A stretch of 64,000 nucleotides of DNA from Oceanicella sp. SM1341 (GTDB lineage: Bacteria; Pseudomonadota; Alphaproteobacteria; Rhodobacterales; Rhodobacteraceae), in NCBI RefSeq assembly GCF_003448965.1, contig NZ_QRGC01000002.1, positions 124,001 through 188,000 of the forward strand, in the 5' to 3' direction. The notes under the pieces were generated by a model that was not told where the DNA came from, made no database searches, and worked only from the letters and a program-made list of their open reading frames with translations. A program made the position numbers and the translations under genes. Within the stretch, counting starts at the first letter, position 1, and each line of letters begins with the position of its first letter. Shown here piece after piece: positions 25,817-34,329 of the stretch.

Positions 25817-27139
25817 TCAGCCCGGGTTGGCCAGGTTTTCGCGCAGGGTGCGGCCAGCGTACTCGCGCCGGAACAGCCCGCGTTTCTGCAGTTCGGGAAC
25901 GAGCAGGCGTGCCACGTCCTCGAAGGTCTGGGGGTAGACCGTGGGCGGCAGCACGAAGCCGTCGCAGGCGCCGGAGGTGAACCAGTCCTCCATCACGTCC
26001 GCGATGCCGGCGGCGGTGCCGGTGAACAGGTCGCGCGGGCGGCGCACGGTCTCGGCGAAGCTTTGCTTGCGGGCCGCCACGGTCTGGGTCATGCGGTCGA
26101 GCGTGCCCTGCACGCCCTGGTTGCCCACCTCGGCCAGTGCCTCCTCGCCCGCCGCCTCGGCGCGCAGCTTCGCGTCGAGGTCGATGCCCATGAGCGAGGA
26201 GTTGGAGGCGAGCACCAGCTCGGGGGCGACCAGGCTGTCGAGATAGGCGGCGCGGTCACGCGCGATGGCCTCGGTCTCGCCCAGCACGAGGGAGAGCGAG
26301 ACGAGCACCTTGCAGTCTTCCGGCCGGCGGCCGGCGCGGCCGAGGCGCTCGTGCAGGTCGGCGCGGAAGGCGATGCCGGCCTCGCGCGTGGCGGGGGAGG
26401 CGAAGACCAGCTCGGCCCAGCGGGCCGCGAACTCCCGCCCGCGGGGCGAGGAGCCGGCCTGCATCAGCACCGGCCGGCCCTGCGGGCTGCGCGGGATGCC
26501 CAGCGGCCCGCGGGTGGAGACATGCGGGCCCGCGTGGTTTGCCGGGTGGATGCGCGCGGGGTCGGCGAAGACGCCGCTCTCGCGGTCCATCACCAGCGCG
26601 CCCTCCTCCCAGCTGTCCCAGAGCCGGGTGCAGGCCTCGAGCACGTCGTCGCCGCGGGCATAGCGGGTGGCCTTGTCGGGCATGGCCGCGAGGCCGAAGT
26701 TCTGCGCCTCGCAATCCATGGTGGAGGTGACCACGTTCCAGGCCGCGCGCCCGCCGCTCACCAGGTCGAGCGAGCCGAGGCTGCGGGCCAGGTGGTAGGG
26801 CTCGTTGAAGGTGGTGGAGAGCGTGGCGCCGAGGCCGAGCCGCGAGGTGGCGGCGGCCATGATCGGCAGGGCGATCATCGGGTCGAGCAGGCTCGCCTGG
26901 CCGCCGCGGCCGATGTAGTCGTCGATGCGGCCCTTGTAGAGGTCGGGCAGGCCGAGGTTGTCGGCGAAGAAACCGGCGTCGAAACAGGCGCCCTCCAGCA
27001 GCCGGGCGAGGTACTGGTAGCGCTCGGGCGACCAGACGTCGTCCAGCGGCGCCGAGGGGTGCCGCCAGCCGCCGGCGTAGCTGGCGGTGGAGTTGGTGCG
27101 CATGTAGGCGACCAGGTGCATCTTGCTCCGCTGGGGCAT
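25817..27139 (-). CDS. Luciferase-like flavin-dependent monooxygenase (NtaA/SnaA/DszA family)
   Basis: A 440-residue member of the nitrilotriacetate/dibenzothiophene-sulfone monooxygenase branch: MHLVAYMRTNSTASYAGGWRHPSA at the start, GRAAWNVVTSTMDCEAQNFG in the middle and VLMQAGSSPRGREFAARWAELVF later are branch-typical. These use FMNH2 from a separate reductase to oxidise C-N or C-S compounds. The ATG at 27139 is chosen as the first after the repeat array; the frame is open upstream only because the repeat unit happens to be translatable (AKQKRPSG). Probably co-transcribed with the aldolase. Confidence 0.88.
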   Translation of the reverse strand: MPQRSKMHLVAYMRTNSTASYAGGWRHPSAPLDDVWSPERYQYLARLLEGACFDAGFFADNLGLPDLYKGRIDDYIGRGGQASLLDPMIALPIMAAATSRLGLGATLSTTFNEPYHLARSLGSLDLVSGGRAAWNVVTSTMDCEAQNFGLAAMPDKATRYARGDDVLEACTRLWDSWEEGALVMDRESGVFADPARIHPANHAGPHVSTRGPLGIPRSPQGRPVLMQAGSSPRGREFAARWAELVFASPATREAGIAFRADLHERLGRAGRRPEDCKVLVSLSLVLGETEAIARDRAAYLDSLVAPELVLASNSSLMGIDLDAKLRAEAAGEEALAEVGNQGVQGTLDRMTQTVAARKQSFAETVRRPRDLFTGTAAGIADVMEDWFTSGACDGFVLPPTVYPQTFEDVARLLVPELQKRGLFRREYAGRTLRENLANPG

Positions 27140-27167
27140 CGGGGGGAGGTCCTTCCTGTCGGCCAGC

Positions 27168-27460
27168 GCCCGGAGGGGCGCTTTTTTGTGGCGTCGCCCC
27201 GGAGGGGCGCTTCTGCTTGGCGTCGCCCCGGAGGGGCGCTTCTGCTTGGCGTCGCCCCGGAGGGGCGTTTTCGTCGGCATCGCCCCCGCAGGGGCGCACT
27301 CGTCTGGCATCGTCCCCGGAGGGGCGCTCTTGCTTGGCATCGCCCCCGGAGGGGCGCCCTTGTTTGGTGTCACCCCCGGAGGGGCGCTTTTGCTTGATGT
27401 CACCCCGGAGGGGCGCTCTTGTCTGATCTCGCCCCGGCGGGGCGGGGGTGTCTCATCTCC
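27168..27460. repeat. Nine to ten tandem 28-30 bp hairpin units
   Basis: Units start near 27168, 27196, 27225, 27254, 27282, 27312, 27342, 27372, 27402 and, degenerate, 27431. Each has GCCCCGGAGGGGC (5-bp stem, GGA loop), then a T-rich GCTTCTGCTTGG-like piece and GCGTC or GCATC. The piece GGCGCTTCTGCTT is found exactly in the last codons of the GntR gene (27606-27618), on the same strand. The array fills most of the 458-bp gap between GntR and the monooxygenase gene; 27461-27597 has no other feature. There are no unique spacers, so it is not a CRISPR array. Confidence 0.8.
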
Positions 27461-27597
27461 TGCCCGGGCGGGCACGGGTGTCCGGCCCGCGTCCGGACAC
27501 GGGGCATCGTTCCGGGCGCTGCGGGGGCGCCCGGTCCGGGATGCAGGGGGCTTCGGGGGGCTTGCCGGGAACCGGCCCCGCGGGCCGGCCCGGGCGA

Positions 27598-28266
27598 TCA
27601 GCCGCGGCGCTTCTGCTTCAGGCTGTCATAGGCATGCTCGAGATGGTCGCGCAGCGCGGTCTCGGCGGCATCGGGGTTTCGCGCGCGCAGGGCCTCGGCG
27701 ATCTCGCGGTGCTGGCGCACGGCGCGGGTGCTGGCCTCGGCGTCGAGCAGCGCCAGCCGGCCGGCGTCGAGGAAGAATTCCTGGTAATGGCCGATCATGG
27801 TGAGCAGGCGCGGGTTGCGCGCCGCCTCGCGGATCAGCTCGTGCAGGCGGGCGTTGTTGCGCGAGCGGCCCTCCGTGTCGGCGGCGGGCATCTCCTCGCG
27901 CTCGACGATCAGGGCGAAGAGCTCCTCCAGCTCCGCCTCGGTGATGCGCTCGGCCGCGAGGCGCACGGCCACGCATTCCAGCCCCACGCGGATGGCGTGG
28001 ATGTCGTCGCGCTCGCTCTCGACATCGACCACCTCCACGCCGCCCTTGGAGAGCGGGGTGAGCAGCCCGTCGCCCGCGAGCCGCGACAGCGCCTCGCGCA
28101 GCGGCGTGCGGCTCGCGCCCAGCATCTCCGCCAGCTCCACCTCGCGCAGGCGCACCCCGGCGGGGATCTGCCCGGAAATGATGCCCGAGCGCAGGTTCCG
28201 GTAGATCTGCTCGGCGAGCGAAACGCCACGCTGTGCCGGCTTCATCGCTGCAGCGGCAATGTCCAT
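27598..28266 (-). CDS. GntR-family regulator with FCD domain
   Basis: A 222-residue regulator. The winged HTH covers about residues 16-80 (LAEQIYRNLRSGIISGQIPAGVRLREVELAEMLGASRTPLREALSRL), and the rest is the helical FCD ligand domain, with metal-type His in NARLHELIREA, IGHYQEF and ALRDHLEHA. The FadR subgroup binds palindromes near TNGTATACNA; TCTGTATACAGA stands in its own promoter and related sites occur at two other promoters, so it probably controls itself, the ABC importer operon and the monooxygenase pair. AGGGAA precedes the ATG. Confidence 0.92.
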   Translation of the reverse strand: MDIAAAAMKPAQRGVSLAEQIYRNLRSGIISGQIPAGVRLREVELAEMLGASRTPLREALSRLAGDGLLTPLSKGGVEVVDVESERDDIHAIRVGLECVAVRLAAERITEAELEELFALIVEREEMPAADTEGRSRNNARLHELIREAARNPRLLTMIGHYQEFFLDAGRLALLDAEASTRAVRQHREIAEALRARNPDAAETALRDHLEHAYDSLKQKRRG

Positions 28267-28291
28267 GCGGGTTCCCTATCTCCCGAATAAG

Positions 28292-28328
28292 TCTGTATAC
28301 AGAATGCACCCTGACAGCGGACTGTCAA
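28292..28328 (-). promoter_or_regulatory. GntR promoter with perfect 12-bp palindrome
   Basis: On the - strand TTGACA (28328-28323) is followed after 18 bp by TTCTGTATACAGA (28304-28292). TCTGTATACAGA is a perfect palindrome that fits the FadR-subgroup consensus. A second inverted repeat, TGACAG-CGGA-CTGTCA (28312-28327), overlaps the -35. Confidence 0.7.
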
Positions 28329-28386
28329 GCGTCACGTCCGGACAGGCGGCAGAGGCGGCCTGTGCCGACCGCCCCGGGCGCCCGTG

Positions 28387-29130
28387 TCAGCGGGCGAGCC
28401 AGCCGCCGTCGACGTTGATCACCGCGCCGTTCACGTAGCGCGCGGCGGGGGAGCAGAGGAAGGCGACCGTGCCGCCGATGTCCTCCGGCGCGCCCCAGCG
28501 CCCGGCGGGAATGCGCTCGAGGATGGCGCGGGAGCGCTCGGGGTCCTCGCGCAGAGCCTCGGTGTTGGCGGTGGCGATATAGCCCGGCGCGACCGCGTTT
28601 ACCGTGATGCCGTGCGGCGCCCATTCATTGGCGAGGATCTTGGTGAGCCCGGCCACCCCGTGTTTCGACGCGGTGTAGGAGGGCACGCGGATGCCGCCCT
28701 GGAAGGAGAGCAGCGAGGCGATGTTGACCACCGAGCCGCCGCGCCCGCTGGCCAGCAGCTCGCGCCCGAAGGCCTGGGCGGTGAAGAACACCGCCTTGAG
28801 GTTCACGTCCATCACCGCGTCCCAGTCTGCCTCGGTGAACTCGGCGCTGTCGGCCCGGCGGATGATGCCGGCGTTGTTCACCAGGCAGTCGAAGCCCGCC
28901 CCGGCAAAGACGCCCTGCGCCGCCATCGGGTCGGCGAAATCGAGGGTGATCTCTTCGGCCGTGCCGCCGGCGGCGCGGATGGCCTCCACCGTTTCGGCGC
29001 AGGAGCGGCGGCCGGCGCAGACCACTTCCGCCCCTTCGGCGGCGAGAACCCGGGCGATCGCCTGCCCGATGCCCGCATTCGCGCCGGTGACGAGGGCCTT
29101 GCGGCCCTTGAGGGAAAACAGGCTGTGCAT
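28387..29130 (-). CDS. SDR family oxidoreductase, KduD-like
   Basis: A 247-residue classical short-chain dehydrogenase. The cofactor motif is TGANAGIG (residues 15-22), NNAGIIRR follows, and the catalytic Ser/Tyr/Lys are in NIASLLSFQGG and YTASKHG. The IIRRADSAEF segment is common in 2-deoxy-D-gluconate 3-dehydrogenase relatives. GGAGA precedes the ATG. It stands upstream of the GntR gene in the same direction, 120 bp away, with the GntR promoter between them, so it may be separately transcribed. Confidence 0.88.
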   Translation of the reverse strand: MHSLFSLKGRKALVTGANAGIGQAIARVLAAEGAEVVCAGRRSCAETVEAIRAAGGTAEEITLDFADPMAAQGVFAGAGFDCLVNNAGIIRRADSAEFTEADWDAVMDVNLKAVFFTAQAFGRELLASGRGGSVVNIASLLSFQGGIRVPSYTASKHGVAGLTKILANEWAPHGITVNAVAPGYIATANTEALREDPERSRAILERIPAGRWGAPEDIGGTVAFLCSPAARYVNGAVINVDGGWLAR

Positions 29131-30062
29131 CAGGCCATCTCCGAGGGTTGTATGAATTCCATGTCCGTGTGGCCCACGTTATCGCCGGCCGGCGCCCGGA
29201 TGAAGGTGCAAGCGCCGATGCCGGCTCCGGAAATGCATCTCGGCGCCGGCTGCCCTGCCGGCCAGGCAGAACAGCGCGCCGGGCAGGCGGGGTGCCTCTC
29301 GATGAAGGCGATGAGGTTTCACGCGCCCGATCGGCGGATCGGCCGGGCGGCGGGGGAGGGCGAGTGCGGGCGGTCTCCGGCAGGCAGCGTTCGACCGGGA
29401 GTTCCCGTCATGGACATATCGCGCAGATCCGGTACGGGGCCGGAAAATCATCTCCCGGGAGAAAGCTCGCCCAGGGCAGCGGAAATGCCCGGCGGGATCT
29501 CGATGCCCGGATCTGCGTGCGGCCCGCGACGGAAGACGACGTGCTCGTTCCGGCCGTCGCGGAACCGCTCGTCGTCTTCGTCCTGTCGGGTGAGGCACTC
29601 GGCATGACCTTCCCGGAGGGCGAAGCGCCATGCGGGAGATCGATCCGCGGCGGAGCGTGCGGCGCATCGAGGTCCTGAAGGCGTCGACCAGGCCTGCCGG
29701 TGGCCCGAACGTGATGACGATGGGGGGCCCGCATGATGGTGCGCCAGGACGCGCCGTGGCGCGACACGGGTCGGCAGGTGTTCCGGGCGCGGATAGGGAC
29801 AAGCCCGGACCCTCCGGACCGTCGAGCCGAGCGGGGACGGACGCGCCTTCCCGGTGGCCGGGAGGCTGCCCTCTGCGCTCGTTTCGCCCCGGCCGGTCGG
29901 AGGCCGCGGCCTTCGGCGACCGGCCTTTCCAGGACAGGACGCCGGGTGGCATGTTCCCGCGGGGCACCCGGCGCCGGCAGCCGGGCGGATCGCTTCCCGG
30001 GCCTGTCCCGGCAAGGGAAGGGAGTCGCCCCGGTGCGAGGGTTGGCAAGTTCTTGAGAAGAC
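29131..30062. other. Gene-poor 930-bp stretch
   Basis: No open frame here has a ribosome site or a recognisable protein. The DNA is GC-rich without the strict third-position bias of neighbouring genes. The only hint of former coding is around 29490-29620 (see the separate entry). It lies between the KduD-like gene and the tRNA, and nothing resembling an integrase or a repeated tRNA end was seen in it. Confidence 0.6.
29490..29675 (+). pseudogene. Possible remnant of a sensor domain (AraC N-terminus or cupin)
   Basis: One frame reads ARICVRPATEDDVLVPAVAEP followed by [21 protein letters not shown]. This resembles the first strands of the cupin-like N-terminal domain of some AraC-type regulators. 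No start with a ribosome site and no HTH follows, and other frames take over by 29680. It could equally be chance. Confidence 0.22.
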
Positions 30063-30139
<77 letters not shown>

Positions 30140-30194
30140 ATCGGGGGTCGTATAGTCGATGCGGGGGGGCGGTGCAAATGGTTCTTTGTGGCGC

Positions 30195-30890
30195 TCAGCC
30201 GCGCAGCGGGAAACGGCGCAGCAGGTGGAAGGGGCCGTCGCCGGGATCGCCGAACAGGCAGAGCTCGTGCACCGGCTCCGGCGTGCTGCGCTGCGGCGCG
30301 GTGAGCGGGCCGAGCAGCGGGGCGAGCGCGTCGCGCAGGGCCGCGGCATCGGCGGTGCCGAGATGGCCCGAGAGCGTGAGGTGGAAGCGGAATTCCTCCA
30401 TCACGTAAGGGTAGCCCCAGCGCGCGAGCAGTGCCTCGTGCGTGGCGGAGAGGCCGGCCTTGCGGCGGCGGGCGAGCTCGGCCTCGGAGGGCGGTGCGCG
30501 GAAGGCGTCGAGCTCGCGCACGCAGGCGGTGGCCAGCGCCTCCAGCTCCGCCGAGGGCGCCGAGGGGCGCAGCGACAGGAAGCCGTGTTCCAGCGATGGG
30601 GCGAAGGGCGCGATCTCGAAGGGCGCGGTGCGGGCGGCCAGCGCTTCGAGTGCGGCGATGAGCCCGGCCGCGTCGGTGCCGGGCGCGAGGGCGAAGGGCG
30701 GCTTCAGCGTGCCGTGGAAGCCGTAGCGCCGGGGCGTGGCGGTCACCGCCTCTTGGTCGAGCGGCAGGGGGGGCAGGGAGGCCAGCCGCGCGGGCTGCCG
30801 GGCCTCGGCGTCCCAGCCCAGCCAGCCGGCGCCGAACCGGGCAAGGGCGCTGCCCGCCGGGGGCGCGTAGTAGATGCCGTAGCGCTTCAT
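30195..30890 (-). CDS. DUF1045 family protein (2H phosphoesterase-like)
   Basis: A 231-residue protein of the DUF1045 family, seen in [29 protein letters not shown] and in two His-containing motifs, [13 protein letters not shown] and [13 protein letters not shown], the HxT/H-x-T/L pairs of 2H phosphoesterases. Family members often lie in phosphonate (phn) clusters, but no phn gene is in this window. AGGAGA precedes the ATG. It follows the ThDP enzyme gene on the same strand, 62 bp downstream, and ends 55 bp from the tRNA. Confidence 0.88.
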   Translation of the reverse strand: MKRYGIYYAPPAGSALARFGAGWLGWDAEARQPARLASLPPLPLDQEAVTATPRRYGFHGTLKPPFALAPGTDAAGLIAALEALAARTAPFEIAPFAPSLEHGFLSLRPSAPSAELEALATACVRELDAFRAPPSEAELARRRKAGLSATHEALLARWGYPYVMEEFRFHLTLSGHLGTADAAALRDALAPLLGPLTAPQRSTPEPVHELCLFGDPGDGPFHLLRRFPLRG

Positions 30891-30952
30891 CGCGTGTCTC
30901 CTGCTGCTCGCCGGGGGATATCGCAGCCCCGGATGACGGTTTCGCGACGGGC

Positions 30953-32590
30953 TCAGCGCTTTTCGCGGATCTGGGTGAGGGTGCGCGCGGGCGTGATCGC
31001 CTCGGGCGAGGTGAGCAGGTGCAGGAGTGCCGGGCCGCCGCTGGCCCGCGCCTCGGCGAGGGCGGGGGCGAAGTCTTCCGTGCGCTCCACCCTTGCGCCG
31101 AAGGCGCCGTAGGCCCGGGCAATGGCGGCGAAATCCGGGTTCTGCAGCGTGGTGGCGCTCACCCGGGCGGGGTATTCGCGCTCCTGGTGCATGCGGATGG
31201 TGCCGTAGATGCCGTTGTCCACCACGATGAGCAGCAGGGCGGCGCCCTCCTGGCAGGCGGTGCCGAACTCCTGCATGGTCATCTGCAGGCAGCCGTCGCC
31301 GGCGAAGGCCACCACCTCGCGCCCGGGCATGCGCAGCTTGCCGGCGATGGCGGCCGGCAGGCCGTAGCCCATCGAGCCGGAGGTGGGCGCGAGCTGGCTG
31401 CCCCAGCCGCGGTAGCGGAAGAAGCGATGCGCCCAGGTGGCGTAGTTGCCCGCGCCGTTGGTGATGCAGGCGTCGGGCATCCCGGCGTTGAGATGCGCGA
31501 TCACGGCGCCCATCTGCACCGCGCCGGGTGTCTCGGGCGGGGTGTCGGACCAGGCGTGCCACTCGGCGTTGGCCTCGGCGGCGGCACCGCTTGCCGGGCG
31601 CGACAGGCCGGCCGCGGCGGCGAGGAACTGCCCCGGTGTCGCGTTGATCGCGAGGCGGGGCGCGTAGATGCGGCCCAGCTCCTCCGGCCCGGGGTGGATG
31701 TGCACCAGCGCCTGCTCCGGCGCCGGGATGCCGAGCAGCGAGAAGCCCTGCGAGGGGTTTTCCGAGAAACGCGCCCCGAGCAGGATCAGCAGGTCCGCCT
31801 CGCGGATGCGCTTCGCGAGGGCCGGGGAGGGGCCGAGGCCGATGTCGCCGGCATAGTTCGGGTGGGTGTTGTCGAGCAGCATCTGCCGGCGGAAGGAACA
31901 GGCCACCGGCAGGTCGCAGGCCTCGGCGAAGGCGGCCAGCGCCGCGGCATCCTCCGGCGCCCAGCGCGAACCGCCGGCCACCAGCACCGGGCGCTCGGCC
32001 CGGGCGAGCAGCTCCGCGAGCGTCGCGATGTCGGCGGGCGCGGGGGCGGGGGCGGCCACCTCCACCCGCGGCGCGGGGGCGAGGGCGGGGGCCTCGCCGG
32101 AGAGCATGTCCTCGGGCAGGGCGATCACCACCGGGCCGGGCCGGCCGCTCATCGCCACGTGGAAGGCGTGGGAGAGCACCTCGGGGATGCGGTCGGCGTG
32201 GTCGATCTCCTCCACCCACTTGGCCATGCCACCGAAGAACTGCCGGTAATCGACCTCCTGGAAGGCGTCGCGGCCGCGCATGCGCCGGCCGATCTGGCCG
32301 ACGAAGAGGATCATCGGTGTCGCGTCCTGCTGGGCCACGTGCACGCCGGAGGCGGCGTTGGTGGCGCCGGGCCCGCGGGTGACGAAGCAGATGCCCGGCC
32401 GGCCGGTGAGCTTGCCGTCGGCCTCCGCCATCATCGCGGCACCGCCCTCCTGGCGGGCGAGCACCGGGCGGATGCCGCTGTCCACCAGCGCGTCCAGCAC
32501 GGCGAGATAGCTCTCGCCCGGAACGCAGAACACCCTGTCGACGCCCTGCGCCTCCAGTCCCTCGACGATGAGCCGGCCGCCGGTTTTCAT
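30953..32590 (-). CDS. Thiamine diphosphate-dependent enzyme, acetolactate synthase-like
   Basis: A 545-residue protein with the three-domain layout of ThDP enzymes. The N-terminal pyrimidine domain has FCVPGESYLAVLDAL (catalytic Glu expected in RQEGGAAMMAEA). The C-terminal domain has the ThDP/Mg motif from GDGCLQMTMQEF to NGIYGTIRMHQ. No regulatory subunit gene is near, so it is not the usual IlvB of valine synthesis; 2-keto-acid decarboxylase or glyoxylate carboligase-like roles are open. The ATG at 32590 begins at the family's usual first residues (MKTGGRLIVEGLEAQGV). It is divergent from the FAH-family gene. Confidence 0.88.
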   Translation of the reverse strand: MKTGGRLIVEGLEAQGVDRVFCVPGESYLAVLDALVDSGIRPVLARQEGGAAMMAEADGKLTGRPGICFVTRGPGATNAASGVHVAQQDATPMILFVGQIGRRMRGRDAFQEVDYRQFFGGMAKWVEEIDHADRIPEVLSHAFHVAMSGRPGPVVIALPEDMLSGEAPALAPAPRVEVAAPAPAPADIATLAELLARAERPVLVAGGSRWAPEDAAALAAFAEACDLPVACSFRRQMLLDNTHPNYAGDIGLGPSPALAKRIREADLLILLGARFSENPSQGFSLLGIPAPEQALVHIHPGPEELGRIYAPRLAINATPGQFLAAAAGLSRPASGAAAEANAEWHAWSDTPPETPGAVQMGAVIAHLNAGMPDACITNGAGNYATWAHRFFRYRGWGSQLAPTSGSMGYGLPAAIAGKLRMPGREVVAFAGDGCLQMTMQEFGTACQEGAALLLIVVDNGIYGTIRMHQEREYPARVSATTLQNPDFAAIARAYGAFGARVERTEDFAPALAEARASGGPALLHLLTSPEAITPARTLTQIREKR

Positions 32591-32723
32591 GATCACCCCC
32601 GCTTTCCTTTCGGTGCCGCAGGCATAGCATGTCATCCGGCGGCGGCAACAGGGCGTGCCGGGGGCTCGACCCCGGGCGCGCGCGGGCGTATCGCTGGCGT
32701 GATCGTGAGGAGAAGGATTCCCG

Positions 32724-33422
32724 ATGACCGACTACGTTTTCCCCCCCGCGGCCACGCCGGCCCTGCCGGTGGCCCATTCCGACGCGCTCTTCCCGGTGCG
32801 GCGCATCTACTGCGTGGGCCGCAACTATGCCGCCCATGCCCGCGAGATGGGCAAGGACCCCGACCGCGAGCCGCCGTTCTTCTTCTCCAAGCCCGGTGAC
32901 GCGCTGGCCCAGGACGGCGCGACGCTGCCCTACCCGCCGCAGACCGAAAAGCTGCATTTCGAGGCCGAGCTGGTGGTGGCCATCGGCACCGGCGGCGCCG
33001 ACATCCCCGAGGCGCAGGCGCTGGAGCATGTCTTCGGCTACGCCATCGGCAACGACCTCACCCGCCGCGACATGCAGGCCGTGGCCAAGGACATGGGCCG
33101 GCCCTGGGACCTCGCGAAGGGCTTCGACCGCTCGGCGGTCTGCGGCACGGTGCACCCGGTGTCGGCCGTGGGCCACCCGGAGCAGGGGCCGATCCGCCTC
33201 ATGGTCAACGGCGAGACGAAGCAGGAGGGCGACCTCTCGGAGATGATCTGGAGCATCCCGGAGGTGATCTCGATCCTGTCGCAGAGCGTGGCGCTGGCGC
33301 CGGGCGACCTGATCTACACCGGCACCCCGGCGGGTGTCGGCTCCCTCGTGCCGGGAGACACCTGCGTCGTCGAGATCCCGGCGCTGGGCGAGCTCACCAC
33401 GCTGATCGGCCCGCGCGGCTGA
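32724..33422 (+). CDS. Fumarylacetoacetate hydrolase family protein
   Basis: A 232-residue FAH-domain protein. IYCVGRNYAAHAREMG starts the domain, and the metal-binding acidic residues are in FEAELVVAIG; GDLIYTGTPAGVG is the family signature. Such single-domain enzymes act as acylpyruvate hydrolases, decarboxylases or isomerases at the end of ring-cleavage routes. AAGGA precedes the ATG. It is likely monocistronic. Confidence 0.92.
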   Translation: MTDYVFPPAATPALPVAHSDALFPVRRIYCVGRNYAAHAREMGKDPDREPPFFFSKPGDALAQDGATLPYPPQTEKLHFEAELVVAIGTGGADIPEAQALEHVFGYAIGNDLTRRDMQAVAKDMGRPWDLAKGFDRSAVCGTVHPVSAVGHPEQGPIRLMVNGETKQEGDLSEMIWSIPEVISILSQSVALAPGDLIYTGTPAGVGSLVPGDTCVVEIPALGELTTLIGPRG

Positions 33423-33600
33423 CCGGCTGCCGCAGGCGCGCCGGCGGAGAGCGGCCGGTGCGCCGCCCGCTCCGCCGGCACCGGCCGGGCCTTGCCCGGG
33501 GCATGTTCGCGCTGCGGTTGCATCGCCCGGAGGGCATGCTTAGGGTCTGCCCTCCATTGTTCCCGCTGCCGGCAATTCCGCGAAAAGGCCTTTCTCCCCC

Positions 33601-34329
33601 GTGAAACCCGCCCTGCATCCCGCTGTGCTGCTGCTGGCCCTGCTGCCGGCGCTGCCCCTCGCCGGGCAGGAGGCGGCCGCGCCCGTGCCGCTGCAGGCGC
33701 CGGTGGGGGCGGGGGGCGAGGCCTACCGCCGCGCCGTCTCGGGTGCGGGGGCGCAGACCGGGGGCAGCTGGTTCGACCCCGACGCCCCGGCCCCCGCCGA
33801 GGACGAGCAGGCGGAGGAGCCGGCCCCCGGCCAGGCCGAGGAGCGCTATGCCGAGATGCCCCCCGCCGTGCGCTGGTCGCTGGTGGCGGCGGCGGCGGCA
33901 GTCATCCTCGCGGTGCTCGGGCTCACGGTGTTCTACGGCGGCGGCCGCGTGGCCGCCCGGCGTCCGGGGCAGGCGGCGCCCGCGCCCGGTGCTTCTGCCG
34001 CGCCTGAGGCGGTCGGGCCCGGCCCTTCCGCCTCGCTGGCGCAGATCCTCGCGCTTGCCGACCGGCGCGAGGCGCTGGCCCGGCTCTTTGCCCTCGCGCT
34101 CGGCCATGCCGCGGCGGCGGAGGGCTTGCGCATCGGCCGCGGCCAGACCGCGCGTGACGTGCTGCGCAGCCTGCCCCCCGGGCACGACACCACGCGCGAG
34201 CTCGCCACTCTCATGCGCGTGCAGGAGAGCGTGCGCTTCGGCGGGCGCGAGGTGTCGGCCGAGTTGCTGGAGGCTTGTGCCGCGCGCACCCGCCTGATCC
34301 TCGGGCCGGCGGCAGAGGGGCGGGCATGA
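33601..34329 (+). CDS. DUF4129 domain membrane protein
   Basis: A 242-residue protein starting with GTG. It has an N-terminal signal or anchor (PALHPAVLLLALLPALPLAG), an acidic/proline-rich periplasmic piece, one membrane helix (WSLVAAAAAVILAVLGLTVFY, about residues 92-112) and a C-terminal cytoplasmic DUF4129 domain (RRLFALALGHAA-like helix, then GRGQTARDVLRSLP). It opens an operon in which each gene overlaps the next or follows closely. The family travels with MoxR/DUF58 modules and has no settled function. Confidence 0.78.
   Translation: MKPALHPAVLLLALLPALPLAGQEAAAPVPLQAPVGAGGEAYRRAVSGAGAQTGGSWFDPDAPAPAEDEQAEEPAPGQAEERYAEMPPAVRWSLVAAAAAVILAVLGLTVFYGGGRVAARRPGQAAPAPGASAAPEAVGPGPSASLAQILALADRREALARLFALALGHAAAAEGLRIGRGQTARDVLRSLPPGHDTTRELATLMRVQESVRFGGREVSAELLEACAARTRLILGPAAEGRA

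Noticed and set aside
27168-27460. CRISPR array
   Set aside because: Units follow each other directly without unique spacers, vary in sequence, and no cas gene is near.
27140-27475. N-terminal extension of the luciferase-like monooxygenase through the repeat array
   Set aside because: The repeat unit is translatable by chance of its length, and the protein family begins at MHLVAYMRTN, right after the ATG at 27139.
30953-32590. IlvB large subunit of acetolactate synthase
   Set aside because: No ilvN regulatory subunit follows; only the general ThDP fold can be supported.
30891-33176. Upstream extension of the DUF1045 frame to nearly 1,000 codons
   Set aside because: The added part is the out-of-frame shadow of the ThDP enzyme; the DUF1045 domain starts at the ATG at 30890 with a good ribosome site.
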